From: Cotesia glomerata
Lineage: Eukaryota > Arthropoda > Insecta > Hymenoptera > Braconidae
Direction: 5' to 3'
Length of the DNA: 64,000 nucleotides
Assembly: GCF_020080835.1 (NCBI RefSeq)
Contig: NC_058164.1
Span: 15,826,471-15,890,470, forward strand
Position numbers and translations under genes: made by a program. Positions 23,170 through 32,053 of the stretch are shown in pieces (the first letter of the stretch is position 1; each line of letters opens with the position of its first letter). Under the pieces are notes generated by a model. It did not search any database. It saw only the letters and a list, made by a program, of their open reading frames with translations, and was not told where the DNA came from.

Positions 23170-23590
23170 TATTCTTTATTTTGTTGCTGTAAGATCGACA
23201 GCGGAGTTCTCGGTCCACCTCACTTTACCCCTTCTTTTTCCCCAGCTTCCTGTTAGCAAAAAAAGGGAGGTGGTGGTGGTAGTAGTGGTTAGTAGCATGA
23301 AATTTAAAATTTGCTATTTCCTATTAATTTGTTGTATTTTCCACAAATTTGAGTTATATACATCAGAAATAAACTATCTTTGTTGCTGTAAGATGGACAG
23401 CAGAGTTCTTGGTCCATCTCACTATCCCCCTCCCCTGTGCATCGGTTAGCATACCGTGGAAGGTCGTAGTGGTAATTCGTAGCAAGTTTGCCACTTGCTA
23501 CTTGTTATTAATTTGATGTATTTATCATAAATTTGAGCTATATACATTAGAATAATTTTTTTTTATTTTTATTACTTTGTTGCCGTAAAC
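23170..23590. repeat. Two diverged ~205-bp direct repeats
   Basis: TTGTTGCTGTAAGATSGACA and following GTTCTYGGTCCAYCTCAC occur at about 23,180 and 23,385. Each is followed by a GGTGGTAGTAGTGG-like block and TAATTTGWTGTATTTWYCA. A third partial start (TTGTTGCCGTAA) is at about 23,578. Confidence 0.65.
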
Positions 23591-23706
23591 AAATACAAAT
23601 TTAAAATTATTTATATATTTATACTATATTATAGGGGAGAGAGGGGGGCAAAATGGGGTACTTAAGGAAATCTTAAATTATTGGAGACTAAAAGACGCTG
23701 AATCTT

Positions 23707-23854
23707 ATTTTTAACTTCCCGCTAAGAAAATCTAACATTTTAAAAAATTGAGGTTATTGGTTTTACCCCGTTTTGCAAAAATCGAGTTTTCATCAGGTCT
23801 CGACGTTGGAAGTTCGCAGGAAGTTTCCCTGACTATCCCCGCGAGGGTGTCACT
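23707..23854 (+). repeat. Family B left end (B4), interrupted by NLTR-2
   Basis: TTAACTTCCCGCTAAGAAAA through TCGACGTTGGAAGTTCGCAG to GCGAGGGTGTCACT. The last 14 bases recur at 28,705-28,718 and B continues there with ATGTCTGTATGTATG, so NLTR-2 landed in this repeat. Confidence 0.9.
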
Positions 23855-24097
23855 TTTTTTTTTTTTTTTTTTTTTTGTAAAGAGGTACGAAAAAAGATCT
23901 TCAAAAGACACCGGTATCGTTAACTCTGCCGCCCATCTTCCGGCAGATATCGATAGTCGGTAGTGTGGAGATTTTTACCCACTAAAAAAAAACATTCCTC
24001 TTCCCCTCTCCCCTAGATGGTACGGGGAGGACTGGATTGGACCGCGTTAGCATTACTTCAATCCAGTCGTGCTGCGTCTCACGACGCCTACTCTTGG

Positions 24098-27090
24098 CTA
24101 CTGGTCCCTTTCTGCGATTTTGTCTTTCAGGAGGTGCTGTGCATAAACTGCAACAGCTGACCAGTTTTCCTCTTGTTTGATCATATAGGTCACCAGGCTT
24201 GAGGGGGAGAGCCTGGTGACTATGATCTCTTCGGTGCTTCTTCTGTAGTCCTTCCATCGAGCACACTCGAAGAATGTGTGTTCGGCGTCGTCGATTTTAT
24301 CCAGGCAGTATTTGCTCGTTGGTGTGCTGTGCAAACCCATCTTGAAAAGATAGGCATTGAACTGCCCATGTCCCGTCAATAGCTGGGTCAGGAAGAAGTC
24401 CGTATCCCCGTGCTTCCGAGAGAGCCAGACGTTGATGTTTGGGATCAGGCGCGCCGTCCATCTGCCCGTCTCTCCCGATGTCCATCGGTCTTGCCACTCT
24501 TGCTGCGTTTCCGCCTTTATCCTCGTTCTTGCGTCCTTCATGTTATCATCACTGTCTTTAGCGTCATAAAGTTTTGCTCTTTCGAACGCTAATAGGTCGA
24601 TGGGCGCGGCTCCTGCAATGACCAATACAGCCGCTTCGGAAACTGTGCGGTAGGCGCAGGCAACCCTGAGAGCGCCTCGCCGCTGTACTGCTGCGATCTT
24701 TCGCCGGTAGGTCTTCTGCTTCAATATGTCTGCCCATATCTCCGCTCCATAAAGCAGTACCGAGTGGACTGCTTCTAGACGAACTCTTCTCTTTTTTGTT
24801 CTTGGTCCCATGGTGTTGGTCATAATTCGTGCTAGGCTAGACACAGTCTTGCTGGCTTTCTTGCATGCACTGTCGAGGTGTTCACGAAAAGATAGTTTCT
24901 CGTCTATCATTACCCCTAGATACCGCAGGGCCCTTGTTGACGTCAGCGTTGTTCCTCCCATGTCCACAGCAATGGTTTTGGAAACCATTTTTGACGGGTC
25001 AAAACGACCATCTCGGTTTTCTGTTTGGCGAGTTTCAGGTGATGCTTATCGAGCCAAGTCTCGACGGTGTCGATGGTTTCTTGAACTAGCAGTTCGGCCT
25101 CTTCCACGCTGTCCGCCACTATAGTGGCTGCAACGTCGTCTGCAAAGCCTGTTAGCTCTACTTGCTCTGGCAACGGGATTTCAAGAAGCTCGTCGTAGTC
25201 TGCGTTCCATAGATCAGGCCCCATTATTGAGCCTTGCGGCACGCCAGCCGTTATGGCGTATTCTTGTGGGCCTTCAGTAGTTTCCACTATTAGCTTTCTA
25301 TCGTCAAGGTAGTTGTCGACTAGTGCCAGATTTTCTGGCTCCGCATCAAACTTGTGCTCCAGAGCGTCTAAAATGTCTCTCCAATTTGTGCTGTTAAATG
25401 CGTTTTTGACATCTAGCGTGAGGAGAAGACATACTTTACGAGCTTTGAGGCTACCAGACCATGCTTGTGTTGCTGTCTTTATGACTTTCTTGATCGCTCC
25501 GACTGTCGAATGACCTTTCCGGAAGCCATGCTGGTTGGTGGCAAAACCTCCAGCACGGTCGATGTCGTCGCGAAGTCTCCCTTGTATGAGCTTCTCGAGC
25601 AGTTTTCCATCAATGTCTAGCATACAGAGTGGTCTAAACGACGAAGGTGTTACGGGGGTTCCCTTACCTTTGTCTAAGAGAACCAATCTCTGCCGTTTCC
25701 AGACCGCGGAAAAGGTGCCAGTTGCCAAGCATGCGTTGTAGGTGTTCAGGAGTAAGTCTGGGTATTCCAGGGCTATAATCTTGATCACCGATGCCGGGAT
25801 GCCATCAGGTCCAGGTGCCTTTCCTGTTTTGAGTGACTTGGCCGCGTCTTGTAGTTCCTTAGTTGTGAAGGGCGTTACTTCGTTGTTTTTAGTGTAGTGT
25901 TTCTTCTCCCGCGGCGGGTGTTTGGGGAAAAACTCCGCTACGATGCTATCCATTAAGGCTGAAGACTTCGGCGCCTCTGGTGAAGCCTTTCCAAGTCGTT
26001 TAGCGACAATTTGGTAGGCTTTACCCCAGATGTCATTGTCGAGATCGTTGCAGATCTCTTTCCGCAACTTTGCTTTACTTGCTTTGATGGCTCGATTTAG
26101 CGTCTTTTTGGCCTGCTTGTACTCTTTTAAATACAAGTCCTGGCTTGGGGAGCGTTTTGCGGCTCTCGTTGCGCGGCGACGTAGTTGATGGCACATTTTG
26201 CGAAGTTCCGCTATGTCTGTTGACCACCAGTAAGCCGGCCTGCGAAAACTCCGGTTTTTCAACCGCGACATAGAGGCGTCACATGCGGCGGAAATCTCCT
26301 TCATCGTATTTAGTACTGTCCTTTCTGTCTCGCTGCAAGTATCCGGAGTCGGGTTGTTCTGAAGGATAGACCAGCTCCGTGCAAGTGAAGCTCGCAGTGC
26401 CTCTGGATCAAGCTTCCTGACATTCCACTTTCGCTTAGAAAGGTCGTGTTGTGATACCGGAGCAGATGCCAATCCAACGTTAAATGTCACGAACTGGTGA
26501 TCACTGCCACTGTATTTTTCGGATACTGTCCAGTTTTTGATCATGTTGGCAATTTCTGGAGTCGCCAACGAAATGTCGAGGATGGACTCATGGTACCCCG
26601 GTCTTCTGAAAGTCGTGGTGCTCCCAGTATTTAGCACTATGAGGTCGAGTCTAGCCACGACGTCAGCGACCTCGTTGCCTCTGGTGTCGGAGAAATCAGC
26701 GCCCCATTCAGCCGATTCAGCATTGAAGTCACCAGCTACGATAACTTCGCCGTCGAACTTGGTGATCACATCCTCTATATTTGCCAGTTTCTGTCGGAAC
26801 ACACTAATCCCTTCGTTAGGTGAGAGATAGACGCTCATGAAGTAGGTTATGGGGGTTTGAATCCAGACAAAACCTGCTCCACTTCCGCTGTTGATGGTGG
26901 TAACGTTCTTTGTATTCACAATCCAGATTGCCGCCGTGTCAGTTTTGTCTGCGAACCATGCTCTATCTTGGAGGTTTAGATATTGCTCACAGATGAAGCA
27001 AACGTCGATCCTCTCTTCAAAGACTCGCTGGCGAAGTAAATTTTGCGCCACCGCACATCTATTCAGGTTTCCTTGAAGTATGCGTGTCAT
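24098..27090 (-). pseudogene. NLTR-2 ORF2: endonuclease-RT, one frameshift
   Basis: Starts at ATG 27,090, overlapping the ORF1 stop in AATGA. The APE-type endonuclease (about residues 1-220) shows LQGNLNR, CEQY, VIVAGDFNAESAEWGA, SDTRG and GSDHQ. The linker has RRPAYWWSTDIAELRK. The RT (about 390-700) has KAPGPDGIPASVIK, GFRKGHSTVGAI, TLDVKNAFN, ITAGVPQGSIMGP and the intact catalytic ELTGFADDVAA. The thumb and C-terminal finger follow after a 1-nt deletion at about 24,971 (relatives read KPFAVDM). The C-terminal finger has SKYC in place of CKYC, losing one cysteine. About 1,000 residues in total. The protein would nick target DNA and reverse-transcribe LINE RNA at the nick. The frameshift truncates it after the RT core. 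Confidence 0.93.
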
Positions 27091-28562
27091 TTCTGCCCTG
27101 TCGTAGCTTCGGCAAGTGCGGTGCGGAATACCTTACAAGCCCCGGAGCCTGGAATATGACATAAACTATCTGGAGCTTCTTGTTCCTGTGTACAGAGGAA
27201 GCACTTTGGCTGTTCAACGCAGTCTGCAGCTTTGTGGTTTCCTCCCCCGCATTTAAAGCAGCACTTGCTTCTGTCAGGCCCCTTGCAGGAGTTCGTCGCG
27301 TGCCCGTATCCGAGGCATCTGATACAGCGTGTTACTTTTACAACTGGTCGAATGCGGCAGTTGACCCATCCGATCATTATACGAGCCTTGTCAAGGATTT
27401 TGAACGCGCTAGCCTCGTCTATCTCGCAGAAGGCTGCCCGGTTGCCCCGTCGAGTAGGCTTTGTCAAATTTACCCGTTTGATCTCCAGGCTGTCGGTGAA
27501 GTCACGTTTGAGTGCTTCGCGGACGTCGTTCTCAGTAGTGATGGCATTCAAGTCCAGGATCTCGATCGTTGCTTTTGGTGTAAGCGTTCTGACTGTACCG
27601 ATGTTAGCAGTTGCTGTTTTTATCGCAGCCGTGAAAGCGGTAGTGTCTTCAGTCTTGCGACCTATTTCTAGAAGAACGCCCCCTCGCTTCGTTTGTTTGA
27701 TAGACTTTATGTCTACTCCAGTCTCTGTCGGATTAACCTTGGCTTTGATTTTCTTGAGGAGATCGGCGTATGTTCGCCCTTCAGCTGGTTGGACAAGCAC
27801 AGCTTTAGTTTTTATCTTCTTTCTCCTCGGTTTCTTGGCGCCAACATTGCTTGGCTGGTTTTGGGCTGTAGCAGATTGAGCCACTGGCTCCTGTTCTTCC
27901 TTTTTCTTGTTTTTCCGAGTCACTTTGGTCCAGGTATCACCCCGGGCTGTCTTCTTATGTGCTGGCTTATCGATTTCCGAGGAAGGGCTGGGCGTGGATA
28001 GCAGCCTCTTCTTGTTTTTCTCTTCTCTATGCTGTGTTTTCTCAGGAGTGACCGAAAACGTCTGGGATTTTTTGTTCAGATCCGGAGATGTTTGCGTGGT
28101 TCTCGCCGACTTCGTTGCTGGTTTGTTGGCCAACTTATATGCCGTGGCAATGGACGCTACTATTTTTCTGAGTTCATGGTGGAGATTTCGTTTATCCTTT
28201 ATGAACTCAGCTAATTCTTCGATCTTGCTACCGAGCCGTTCCATTGGCGATTCTTGACCGGTGACAGTCGGTAGAGAGTTTATCCTCCCTCGGCATGTGT
28301 GAGTGTTGACGGGAGCAACAGGTCTTCCACCTATTGGAGGAAAGTTTGTTTGCTGTGCGTCTACTTCCATCAGAGCTGTTTCTTTACTCCCTGTAGCATT
28401 GCTAGCATTGCTAGACAGCAGAGCCATGGGGTCTACTCCACTGTTCAAACGGTCGCTTGATAACGACGAGTTCAGGCCCGTTTGTACGCCTTCCCTCGCC
28501 GGCACTGAGGTATCCCTCCTTTGCACCGTAGACGATGTTTGAAATTGTTCTGACATTTCCAT
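27087..28562 (-). CDS. NLTR-2 ORF1: zinc-knuckle gag-like protein
   Basis: Intact frame of 491 residues from ATG 28,562; the open frame extends upstream without another ATG close by. A low-complexity N-terminus (RLNSGVDPMALLSSNAS) leads to a helical segment (LGSKIEELAEFIKDKRNLHH), a Lys-rich middle, and an RRM-like region (AVLVQPAEGRTYADLLKKIK ... IEILDLNAITTENDVREAL). Then come three knuckles: CIRCLGYGHATNSC, CCFKCGGGNHKAADC and CFLCTQEQE...CHIPG. R1-clade ORF1 proteins bind LINE RNA and help target it to chromatin. The stop TGA overlaps the ORF2 ATG, so ORF2 is probably translated by reinitiation. This is the only apparently intact LINE ORF1 in the window. Confidence 0.9.
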   Translation of the reverse strand: MEMSEQFQTSSTVQRRDTSVPAREGVQTGLNSSLSSDRLNSGVDPMALLSSNASNATGSKETALMEVDAQQTNFPPIGGRPVAPVNTHTCRGRINSLPTVTGQESPMERLGSKIEELAEFIKDKRNLHHELRKIVASIATAYKLANKPATKSARTTQTSPDLNKKSQTFSVTPEKTQHREEKNKKRLLSTPSPSSEIDKPAHKKTARGDTWTKVTRKNKKKEEQEPVAQSATAQNQPSNVGAKKPRRKKIKTKAVLVQPAEGRTYADLLKKIKAKVNPTETGVDIKSIKQTKRGGVLLEIGRKTEDTTAFTAAIKTATANIGTVRTLTPKATIEILDLNAITTENDVREALKRDFTDSLEIKRVNLTKPTRRGNRAAFCEIDEASAFKILDKARIMIGWVNCRIRPVVKVTRCIRCLGYGHATNSCKGPDRSKCCFKCGGGNHKAADCVEQPKCFLCTQEQEAPDSLCHIPGSGACKVFRTALAEATTGQK

Positions 28563-28718
28563 ACCATCTTTTGCTAGGTTTTGGTCCACCCCGAGTATTC
28601 TCTTTCCTCGGTACCCGACGCATCTGACGTGCAGATATGCCGGGCATTCCCCTATCCGCCACCTGAGGAGGCACCCGATGCGGGACCCAGCAAGCCCGAC
28701 ACGAGCGAGGGTGTCACT

Positions 28719-28811
28719 ATGTCTGTATGTATGTATGTCAATTATATCTAAATTTGATCTAGATATAGAAGAAAAAGAAATATATTTATTTATATTATAT
28801 TTTTATCCACA
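28719..28811. other. B remnant and junction sequence
   Basis: ATGTCTGTATGTATGTATGT continues B past NLTR-2, then changes to TCAATTATATCTAAATTTGA. The complement of this second part occurs at about 36,913-36,950 at the end of another B copy, so the two B copies share a flank. Confidence 0.5.
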
Positions 28812-29112
28812 GATTCGGTATAATCTGGCGCCAAGTTCCGTTCAAATCGTTGTCATCGGAGCGCCAGACTACCTACTATGTTTACTGTAAGCAGAACGGT
28901 ATTTTGAGGTTGCAAAATTTTATTTAATTCTACGGTACTTTTTTTTCCTAAATTGTATATTATAACAGTAATTAATAATTTATTTTACTGTTATTAGTAG
29001 ATTTCATAGAAATCTAACTATTGCAATGGTCCTCATGACAAAACTTTTGAAAAATTTTGCTATATTCCGACTTAACTCGACGAGCTGAGTCAGAAAATAC
29101 ATATGGTTCAAA

Positions 29113-29122
29113 AGTTTATATA

Positions 29123-29191
<69 letters not shown>

Positions 29192-29196
29192 ATATA
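29113..29196. repeat. (TA)n microsatellite within A1
   Basis: TA dinucleotides in the same position, relative to TGAGTCAGAAAATACATATG, as the tracts in A2 (42,600-42,662) and A3 (50,757-50,816). Confidence 0.9.
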
Positions 29197-29379
29197 CGAT
29201 ATAACGCGGCTTGTCACCACGATAGCGTCGTCAATTTACAATGAATCTTTACCAAACTCAACATACTTATTCTACAGATAGATTTGATGTTCTCTTTTTT
29301 AACCTCAAAGAATAACAAACGTTTGACATTCAAATTTACTTCAATATTTAATATTATTAATAAGTGAGAATTAAATAAA

Positions 29380-29992
29380 ATGGTAAAAATAAATTTCACG
29401 GAAAATGATGAAATGAGAATACAACCAACGCTTGATGGGCAGGAATCGAAGTAAGTAATATTGAAATTTATTATTATTATCATTATTATTGTTATTATTT
29501 TTCATTTTTTAGACTTATAATCATTTTCTAGTCATATGTTGATTAAATAGATCATATTACAAGGCGAAAAAATAAAAATTAAGAAAATTATTTTTGTTAA
29601 TATTATTCAGCATTCGCCATTCACCACTTTTTTTTATTCACAGCTTTATTGGATTTGTAACTCGTATAATGGGAGTAACATGGTTAGAAAATGAGAATAG
29701 ATTTATTTTTTCAATTTCTGAAGGAGTCGTTATAAGATACGTTATGAGTATGAGTATGGATTTCAAAGATATTATCAACAGGATTCAATTACATCAAATA
29801 ATCATCGTCCGTGGATCAATAGCCAGATTTGGAGTACCAGACTTATTTACTAATAATCCTCTTATAGCTGATTTCAGGTTTGAAATTAATACAACATCAT
29901 TTGTTGAGCTTATTCCTATTACTTTAGGAGTACAAGATTTTGCTGTGTTACCAAATATTATAATTGAAATAGATTTCGAAAATGAAGAATAA
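29380..29992 (+). CDS. Two-exon gene: small predicted OB-fold (RPA-like) protein
   Basis: Exon 1 is 29,380-29,450 (ATG, 23 codons plus 2 nt). The intron is 29,451-29,643 with a consensus GTAAGT donor and a poly-T tract ending CACAG. Exon 2 is 29,644-29,992, giving 139 residues. The product is short, acidic at the end (DFENEE), and rich in beta-branched residues with alternating pattern: FIGFVTRIMGVTWL, RFIFSISEGVVIRYVMS, IIIVRGSIARFG, DFRFEINTTSFVELIP. This spacing (strand, strand, then FEIN...TTSFVEL) resembles the DNA-binding OB folds of replication protein A large subunit (for example YEITLDRDTTI-type ends). No transposase motif is present. The role is unproven; single-stranded DNA binding is an inference. 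It could be a captured host gene or an element-encoded replication or repair factor. Frame and splice sites are intact, suggesting recent function. Confidence 0.65.
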
Positions 29993-30047
29993 TGATAAAG
30001 GTATATAAATTAAATTATTCAATAGTGAACTTTAATAAATTCAAAAA

Positions 30048-30049
<2 letters not shown>

Positions 30050-30094
<45 letters not shown>
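30050..30094. repeat. (TA)n microsatellite downstream of the OB-fold gene
   Basis: Simple TA run in the gene's 3' flank. The region 30,095-30,840 is AT-rich with no further frame supported. Confidence 0.85.
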
Positions 30095-30099
<5 letters not shown>

Positions 30100-31760
30100 A
30101 AAGAAAAAAAATAAAGAAAATGAAAAAAATAATGATAAAATAAATTAAAAAAGAAAATAATGAATGAATATAAAAAAAAAATGATTTGAAAAAAAGGTTG
30201 AAAAGATTGATTATAAACGGATAAAATTAATAAAAATGAAAGATATAAAATAAATAAGTAAAGATAGTACACAATTAATGAATGTAATCATTTTTCTTTT
30301 TAAATTCCTTACTGTTTACAGGAAAAAATTTAGGTGTGAAATACAACAGCTAGAGCACATCCAAACAAGCATTTTTGAATTTAAAAATAAAATAATACAA
30401 GATCATGGATATTCTTATAAATAATTTTCTTGATTCAAGGATAATTTTCTTGAACAAAGTTTATTTTTATTTTCATATGAACAAACTATTTTCAATAAAG
30501 TTGATAATATTTAATAATGAATTGTATAATTTTTATTTTTTACAATTAATATCTCTGTAATTTTTAATTAAAAGAAAGAAAATTTTTGGAACAAGTCATC
30601 GAAAAAGGTAATGTTTCCTCATTAAAAAAATATTGTAATTATTCAGTAAATTATGACAGAATACTTTGTCTGTAAATGTCACATTCTTTCTTAATTACAT
30701 CTCAGTGAAACAAATATTTTATTAAAAAATTGTTATCAATGAAATATCATAATTGTCAATGAAGTATGTTAAGTTTGAAAAATCATGGCATTTCTAAATT
30801 ACTTGACCGATTAAGCTCATCTTCGAACTTGACCTCGGTATCTATCTGTAGAATAAGTATGTTGAGTTTGATAAAGATCCATTGTAAATTGGCGACGCTA
30901 TCGTGGTGACAAGCCGCGGTCGTTTCCGATCGCAGTAATTTTTGGATTTTTACACTTATTATGAAATCTACTTCCATTTCGACTGCCGAATGGTCTTTTT
31001 AATTAATTATATTCACTTATAACAATTAATCTACTTGAAATTACTAAATTTAATCAGCATAAACTATAGCAATGCAAAAATTTCGATCCTGACTTTTTTT
31101 CGATGGGCAAAGTGATCTGCCACAGACTAAATAATTCGAGAATGCATAGTAATCCTTCATTAGATGGGAAACTACAGTTAAAAAAAGATATTTCACAGCT
31201 TGCAACTACACCCGCCAGGATGCGCTGGAATTATTTTTACATAAACTGTAGCTTCAAGAGGATAGTTTGCTGTAAAAAATGCAGCCAACGCGAGATTTAA
31301 GTTGGTACCAATTGTAAATTATAATTACAAAAAATACTAAAATCTGAACAAAAACAGTTTCACTGTAAAAAAATCGCGCCAAGTCCACGTTCATAAGACT
31401 ATTAAGAAAATAAATTTGTTTTTTTCTTTACAAAAAGATATAAAATAAAAAAATAAAAAAATCCAAGTAACCGATATGATTGTTTATGATTTTTGGAAAT
31501 TAAAAAAAATTTTGTTGTAAATTTAAAAATTAAAAAAAAAAATTTGTAACGTATTTAGTGTACGTGGTTGAAAAATATTTTACTTTTAATGAAATTCGTA
31601 AAATCTATTTACTAGACTTTAAAAAAATTGAAATACACAATGACGCACACCAAGTACGTTCAAAGTGGTATTTTTTTCTTTCTATTTTTTTTAGAAATGA
31701 AAAAAAAATTTTTTTTTTAAATGTTTGTTTTTCGTTATACCACTCTGAAAATTTTTTAGC

Positions 31761-31977
31761 AGATTTTGAAAACTTCAAAACCTGAGAAAAAAAAATAAAA
31801 ACAAAAATTAAAAGTGACAATCATCGATAACATTTGATTAATTTCCAATAAAGTTAGATAAAAAATTAAAAGAAACATTGAGCTATTTTTTTCGTATTTA
31901 TTATTTTTGTATCTAAAAATTCTATAAAAAATAAAAAATTCTATTGTTTTCAATAGGATAAAGAAAGATACCAAAAA
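31761..31977. other. No gene seen
   Basis: AT-rich sequence between E1 and the copia element. A few purine-rich bases before 31,978 are only loosely similar to the start of the 3' LTR. Confidence 0.4.
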
Positions 31978-32033
31978 GGGGTGGGATCAGTAATAAGTTA
32001 TATTGTAAAGTCAGTTATAAGTAATATACTCAG
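31978..32033 (+). repeat. 5' LTR remnant (56 bp)
   Basis: Identical to bases 43-98 of the 3' LTR (GGGGTGGGATCAGTAATAAG ... ATACTCAG). The following sequence is gag, not U5. Confidence 0.95.
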
Positions 32034-32053
32034 ATAGAAGGATAGAGGATAGA

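Larger units (their letters stand above)
23855..28704 (-). mobile_element. NLTR-2: near-complete R1-clade LINE with 14-bp TSD
   Basis: A minus-strand LINE of about 4.85 kb. The poly(A) tail appears as poly(T) at 23,854-23,876. GCGAGGGTGTCACT flanks it at 23,841-23,854 and 28,705-28,718. The 5' end (CTCGTGTCGGGCTTGCTGGG) is the same as in NLTR-3 at about 54,795, so the copy looks full length. It has two overlapping ORFs with a single visible frame lesion in ORF2. The insertion point is about 20 bases from the TATG repeat of B. Confidence 0.93.
28996..31000 (+). mobile_element. A1: 2.0-kb family A element carrying an OB-fold gene
   Basis: Sequence matching the E2 empty site stops at 28,995 (ACTGTTATT) and resumes at 31,001 (AATTAATTATA). 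The ends share an inverted AGTAGATTTCATA (28,996 and 30,960-30,973), with the right end extending to GACTGCCGAATGGTCTTTTT. An inner inverted repeat of about 75 bp lies at 29,206-29,282 and 30,841-30,915 and brackets the gene. (TA)n follows the left end. Related copies without an intact gene are A2 (41,797-42,798) and A3 (50,757-50,943). Superfamily unknown. Confidence 0.75.
28812..31760 (-). mobile_element. E1: family E element, split by element A1
   Basis: 28,812-28,995 and 31,001-31,380 together match, in inverted orientation, the continuous E2 sequence at 48,890-49,472. E1 then continues into the terminal foldback part (CTGAACAAAAACAGTTTCAC, TCGCGCCAAGTCCACGTTC) to about 31,660, and related sequence fades by 31,760. 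No coding sequence belongs to E itself. The E1/E2 comparison defines the edges of A1. Confidence 0.75.

Noticed and set aside
27180..28257. Several long plus-strand frames opposite NLTR-2 ORF1
   Set aside because: Antisense shadows of a GC-richer real ORF; no domain recognised.
28411..28674. 87-codon minus frame overlapping the LINE 5' region
   Set aside because: Out of frame with ORF1, which has zinc knuckles and a counterpart in NLTR-3; a shadow frame.
29057..29281. Tyr-Ile repeat open frame
   Set aside because: Translation of the (TA)n tract of element A1.
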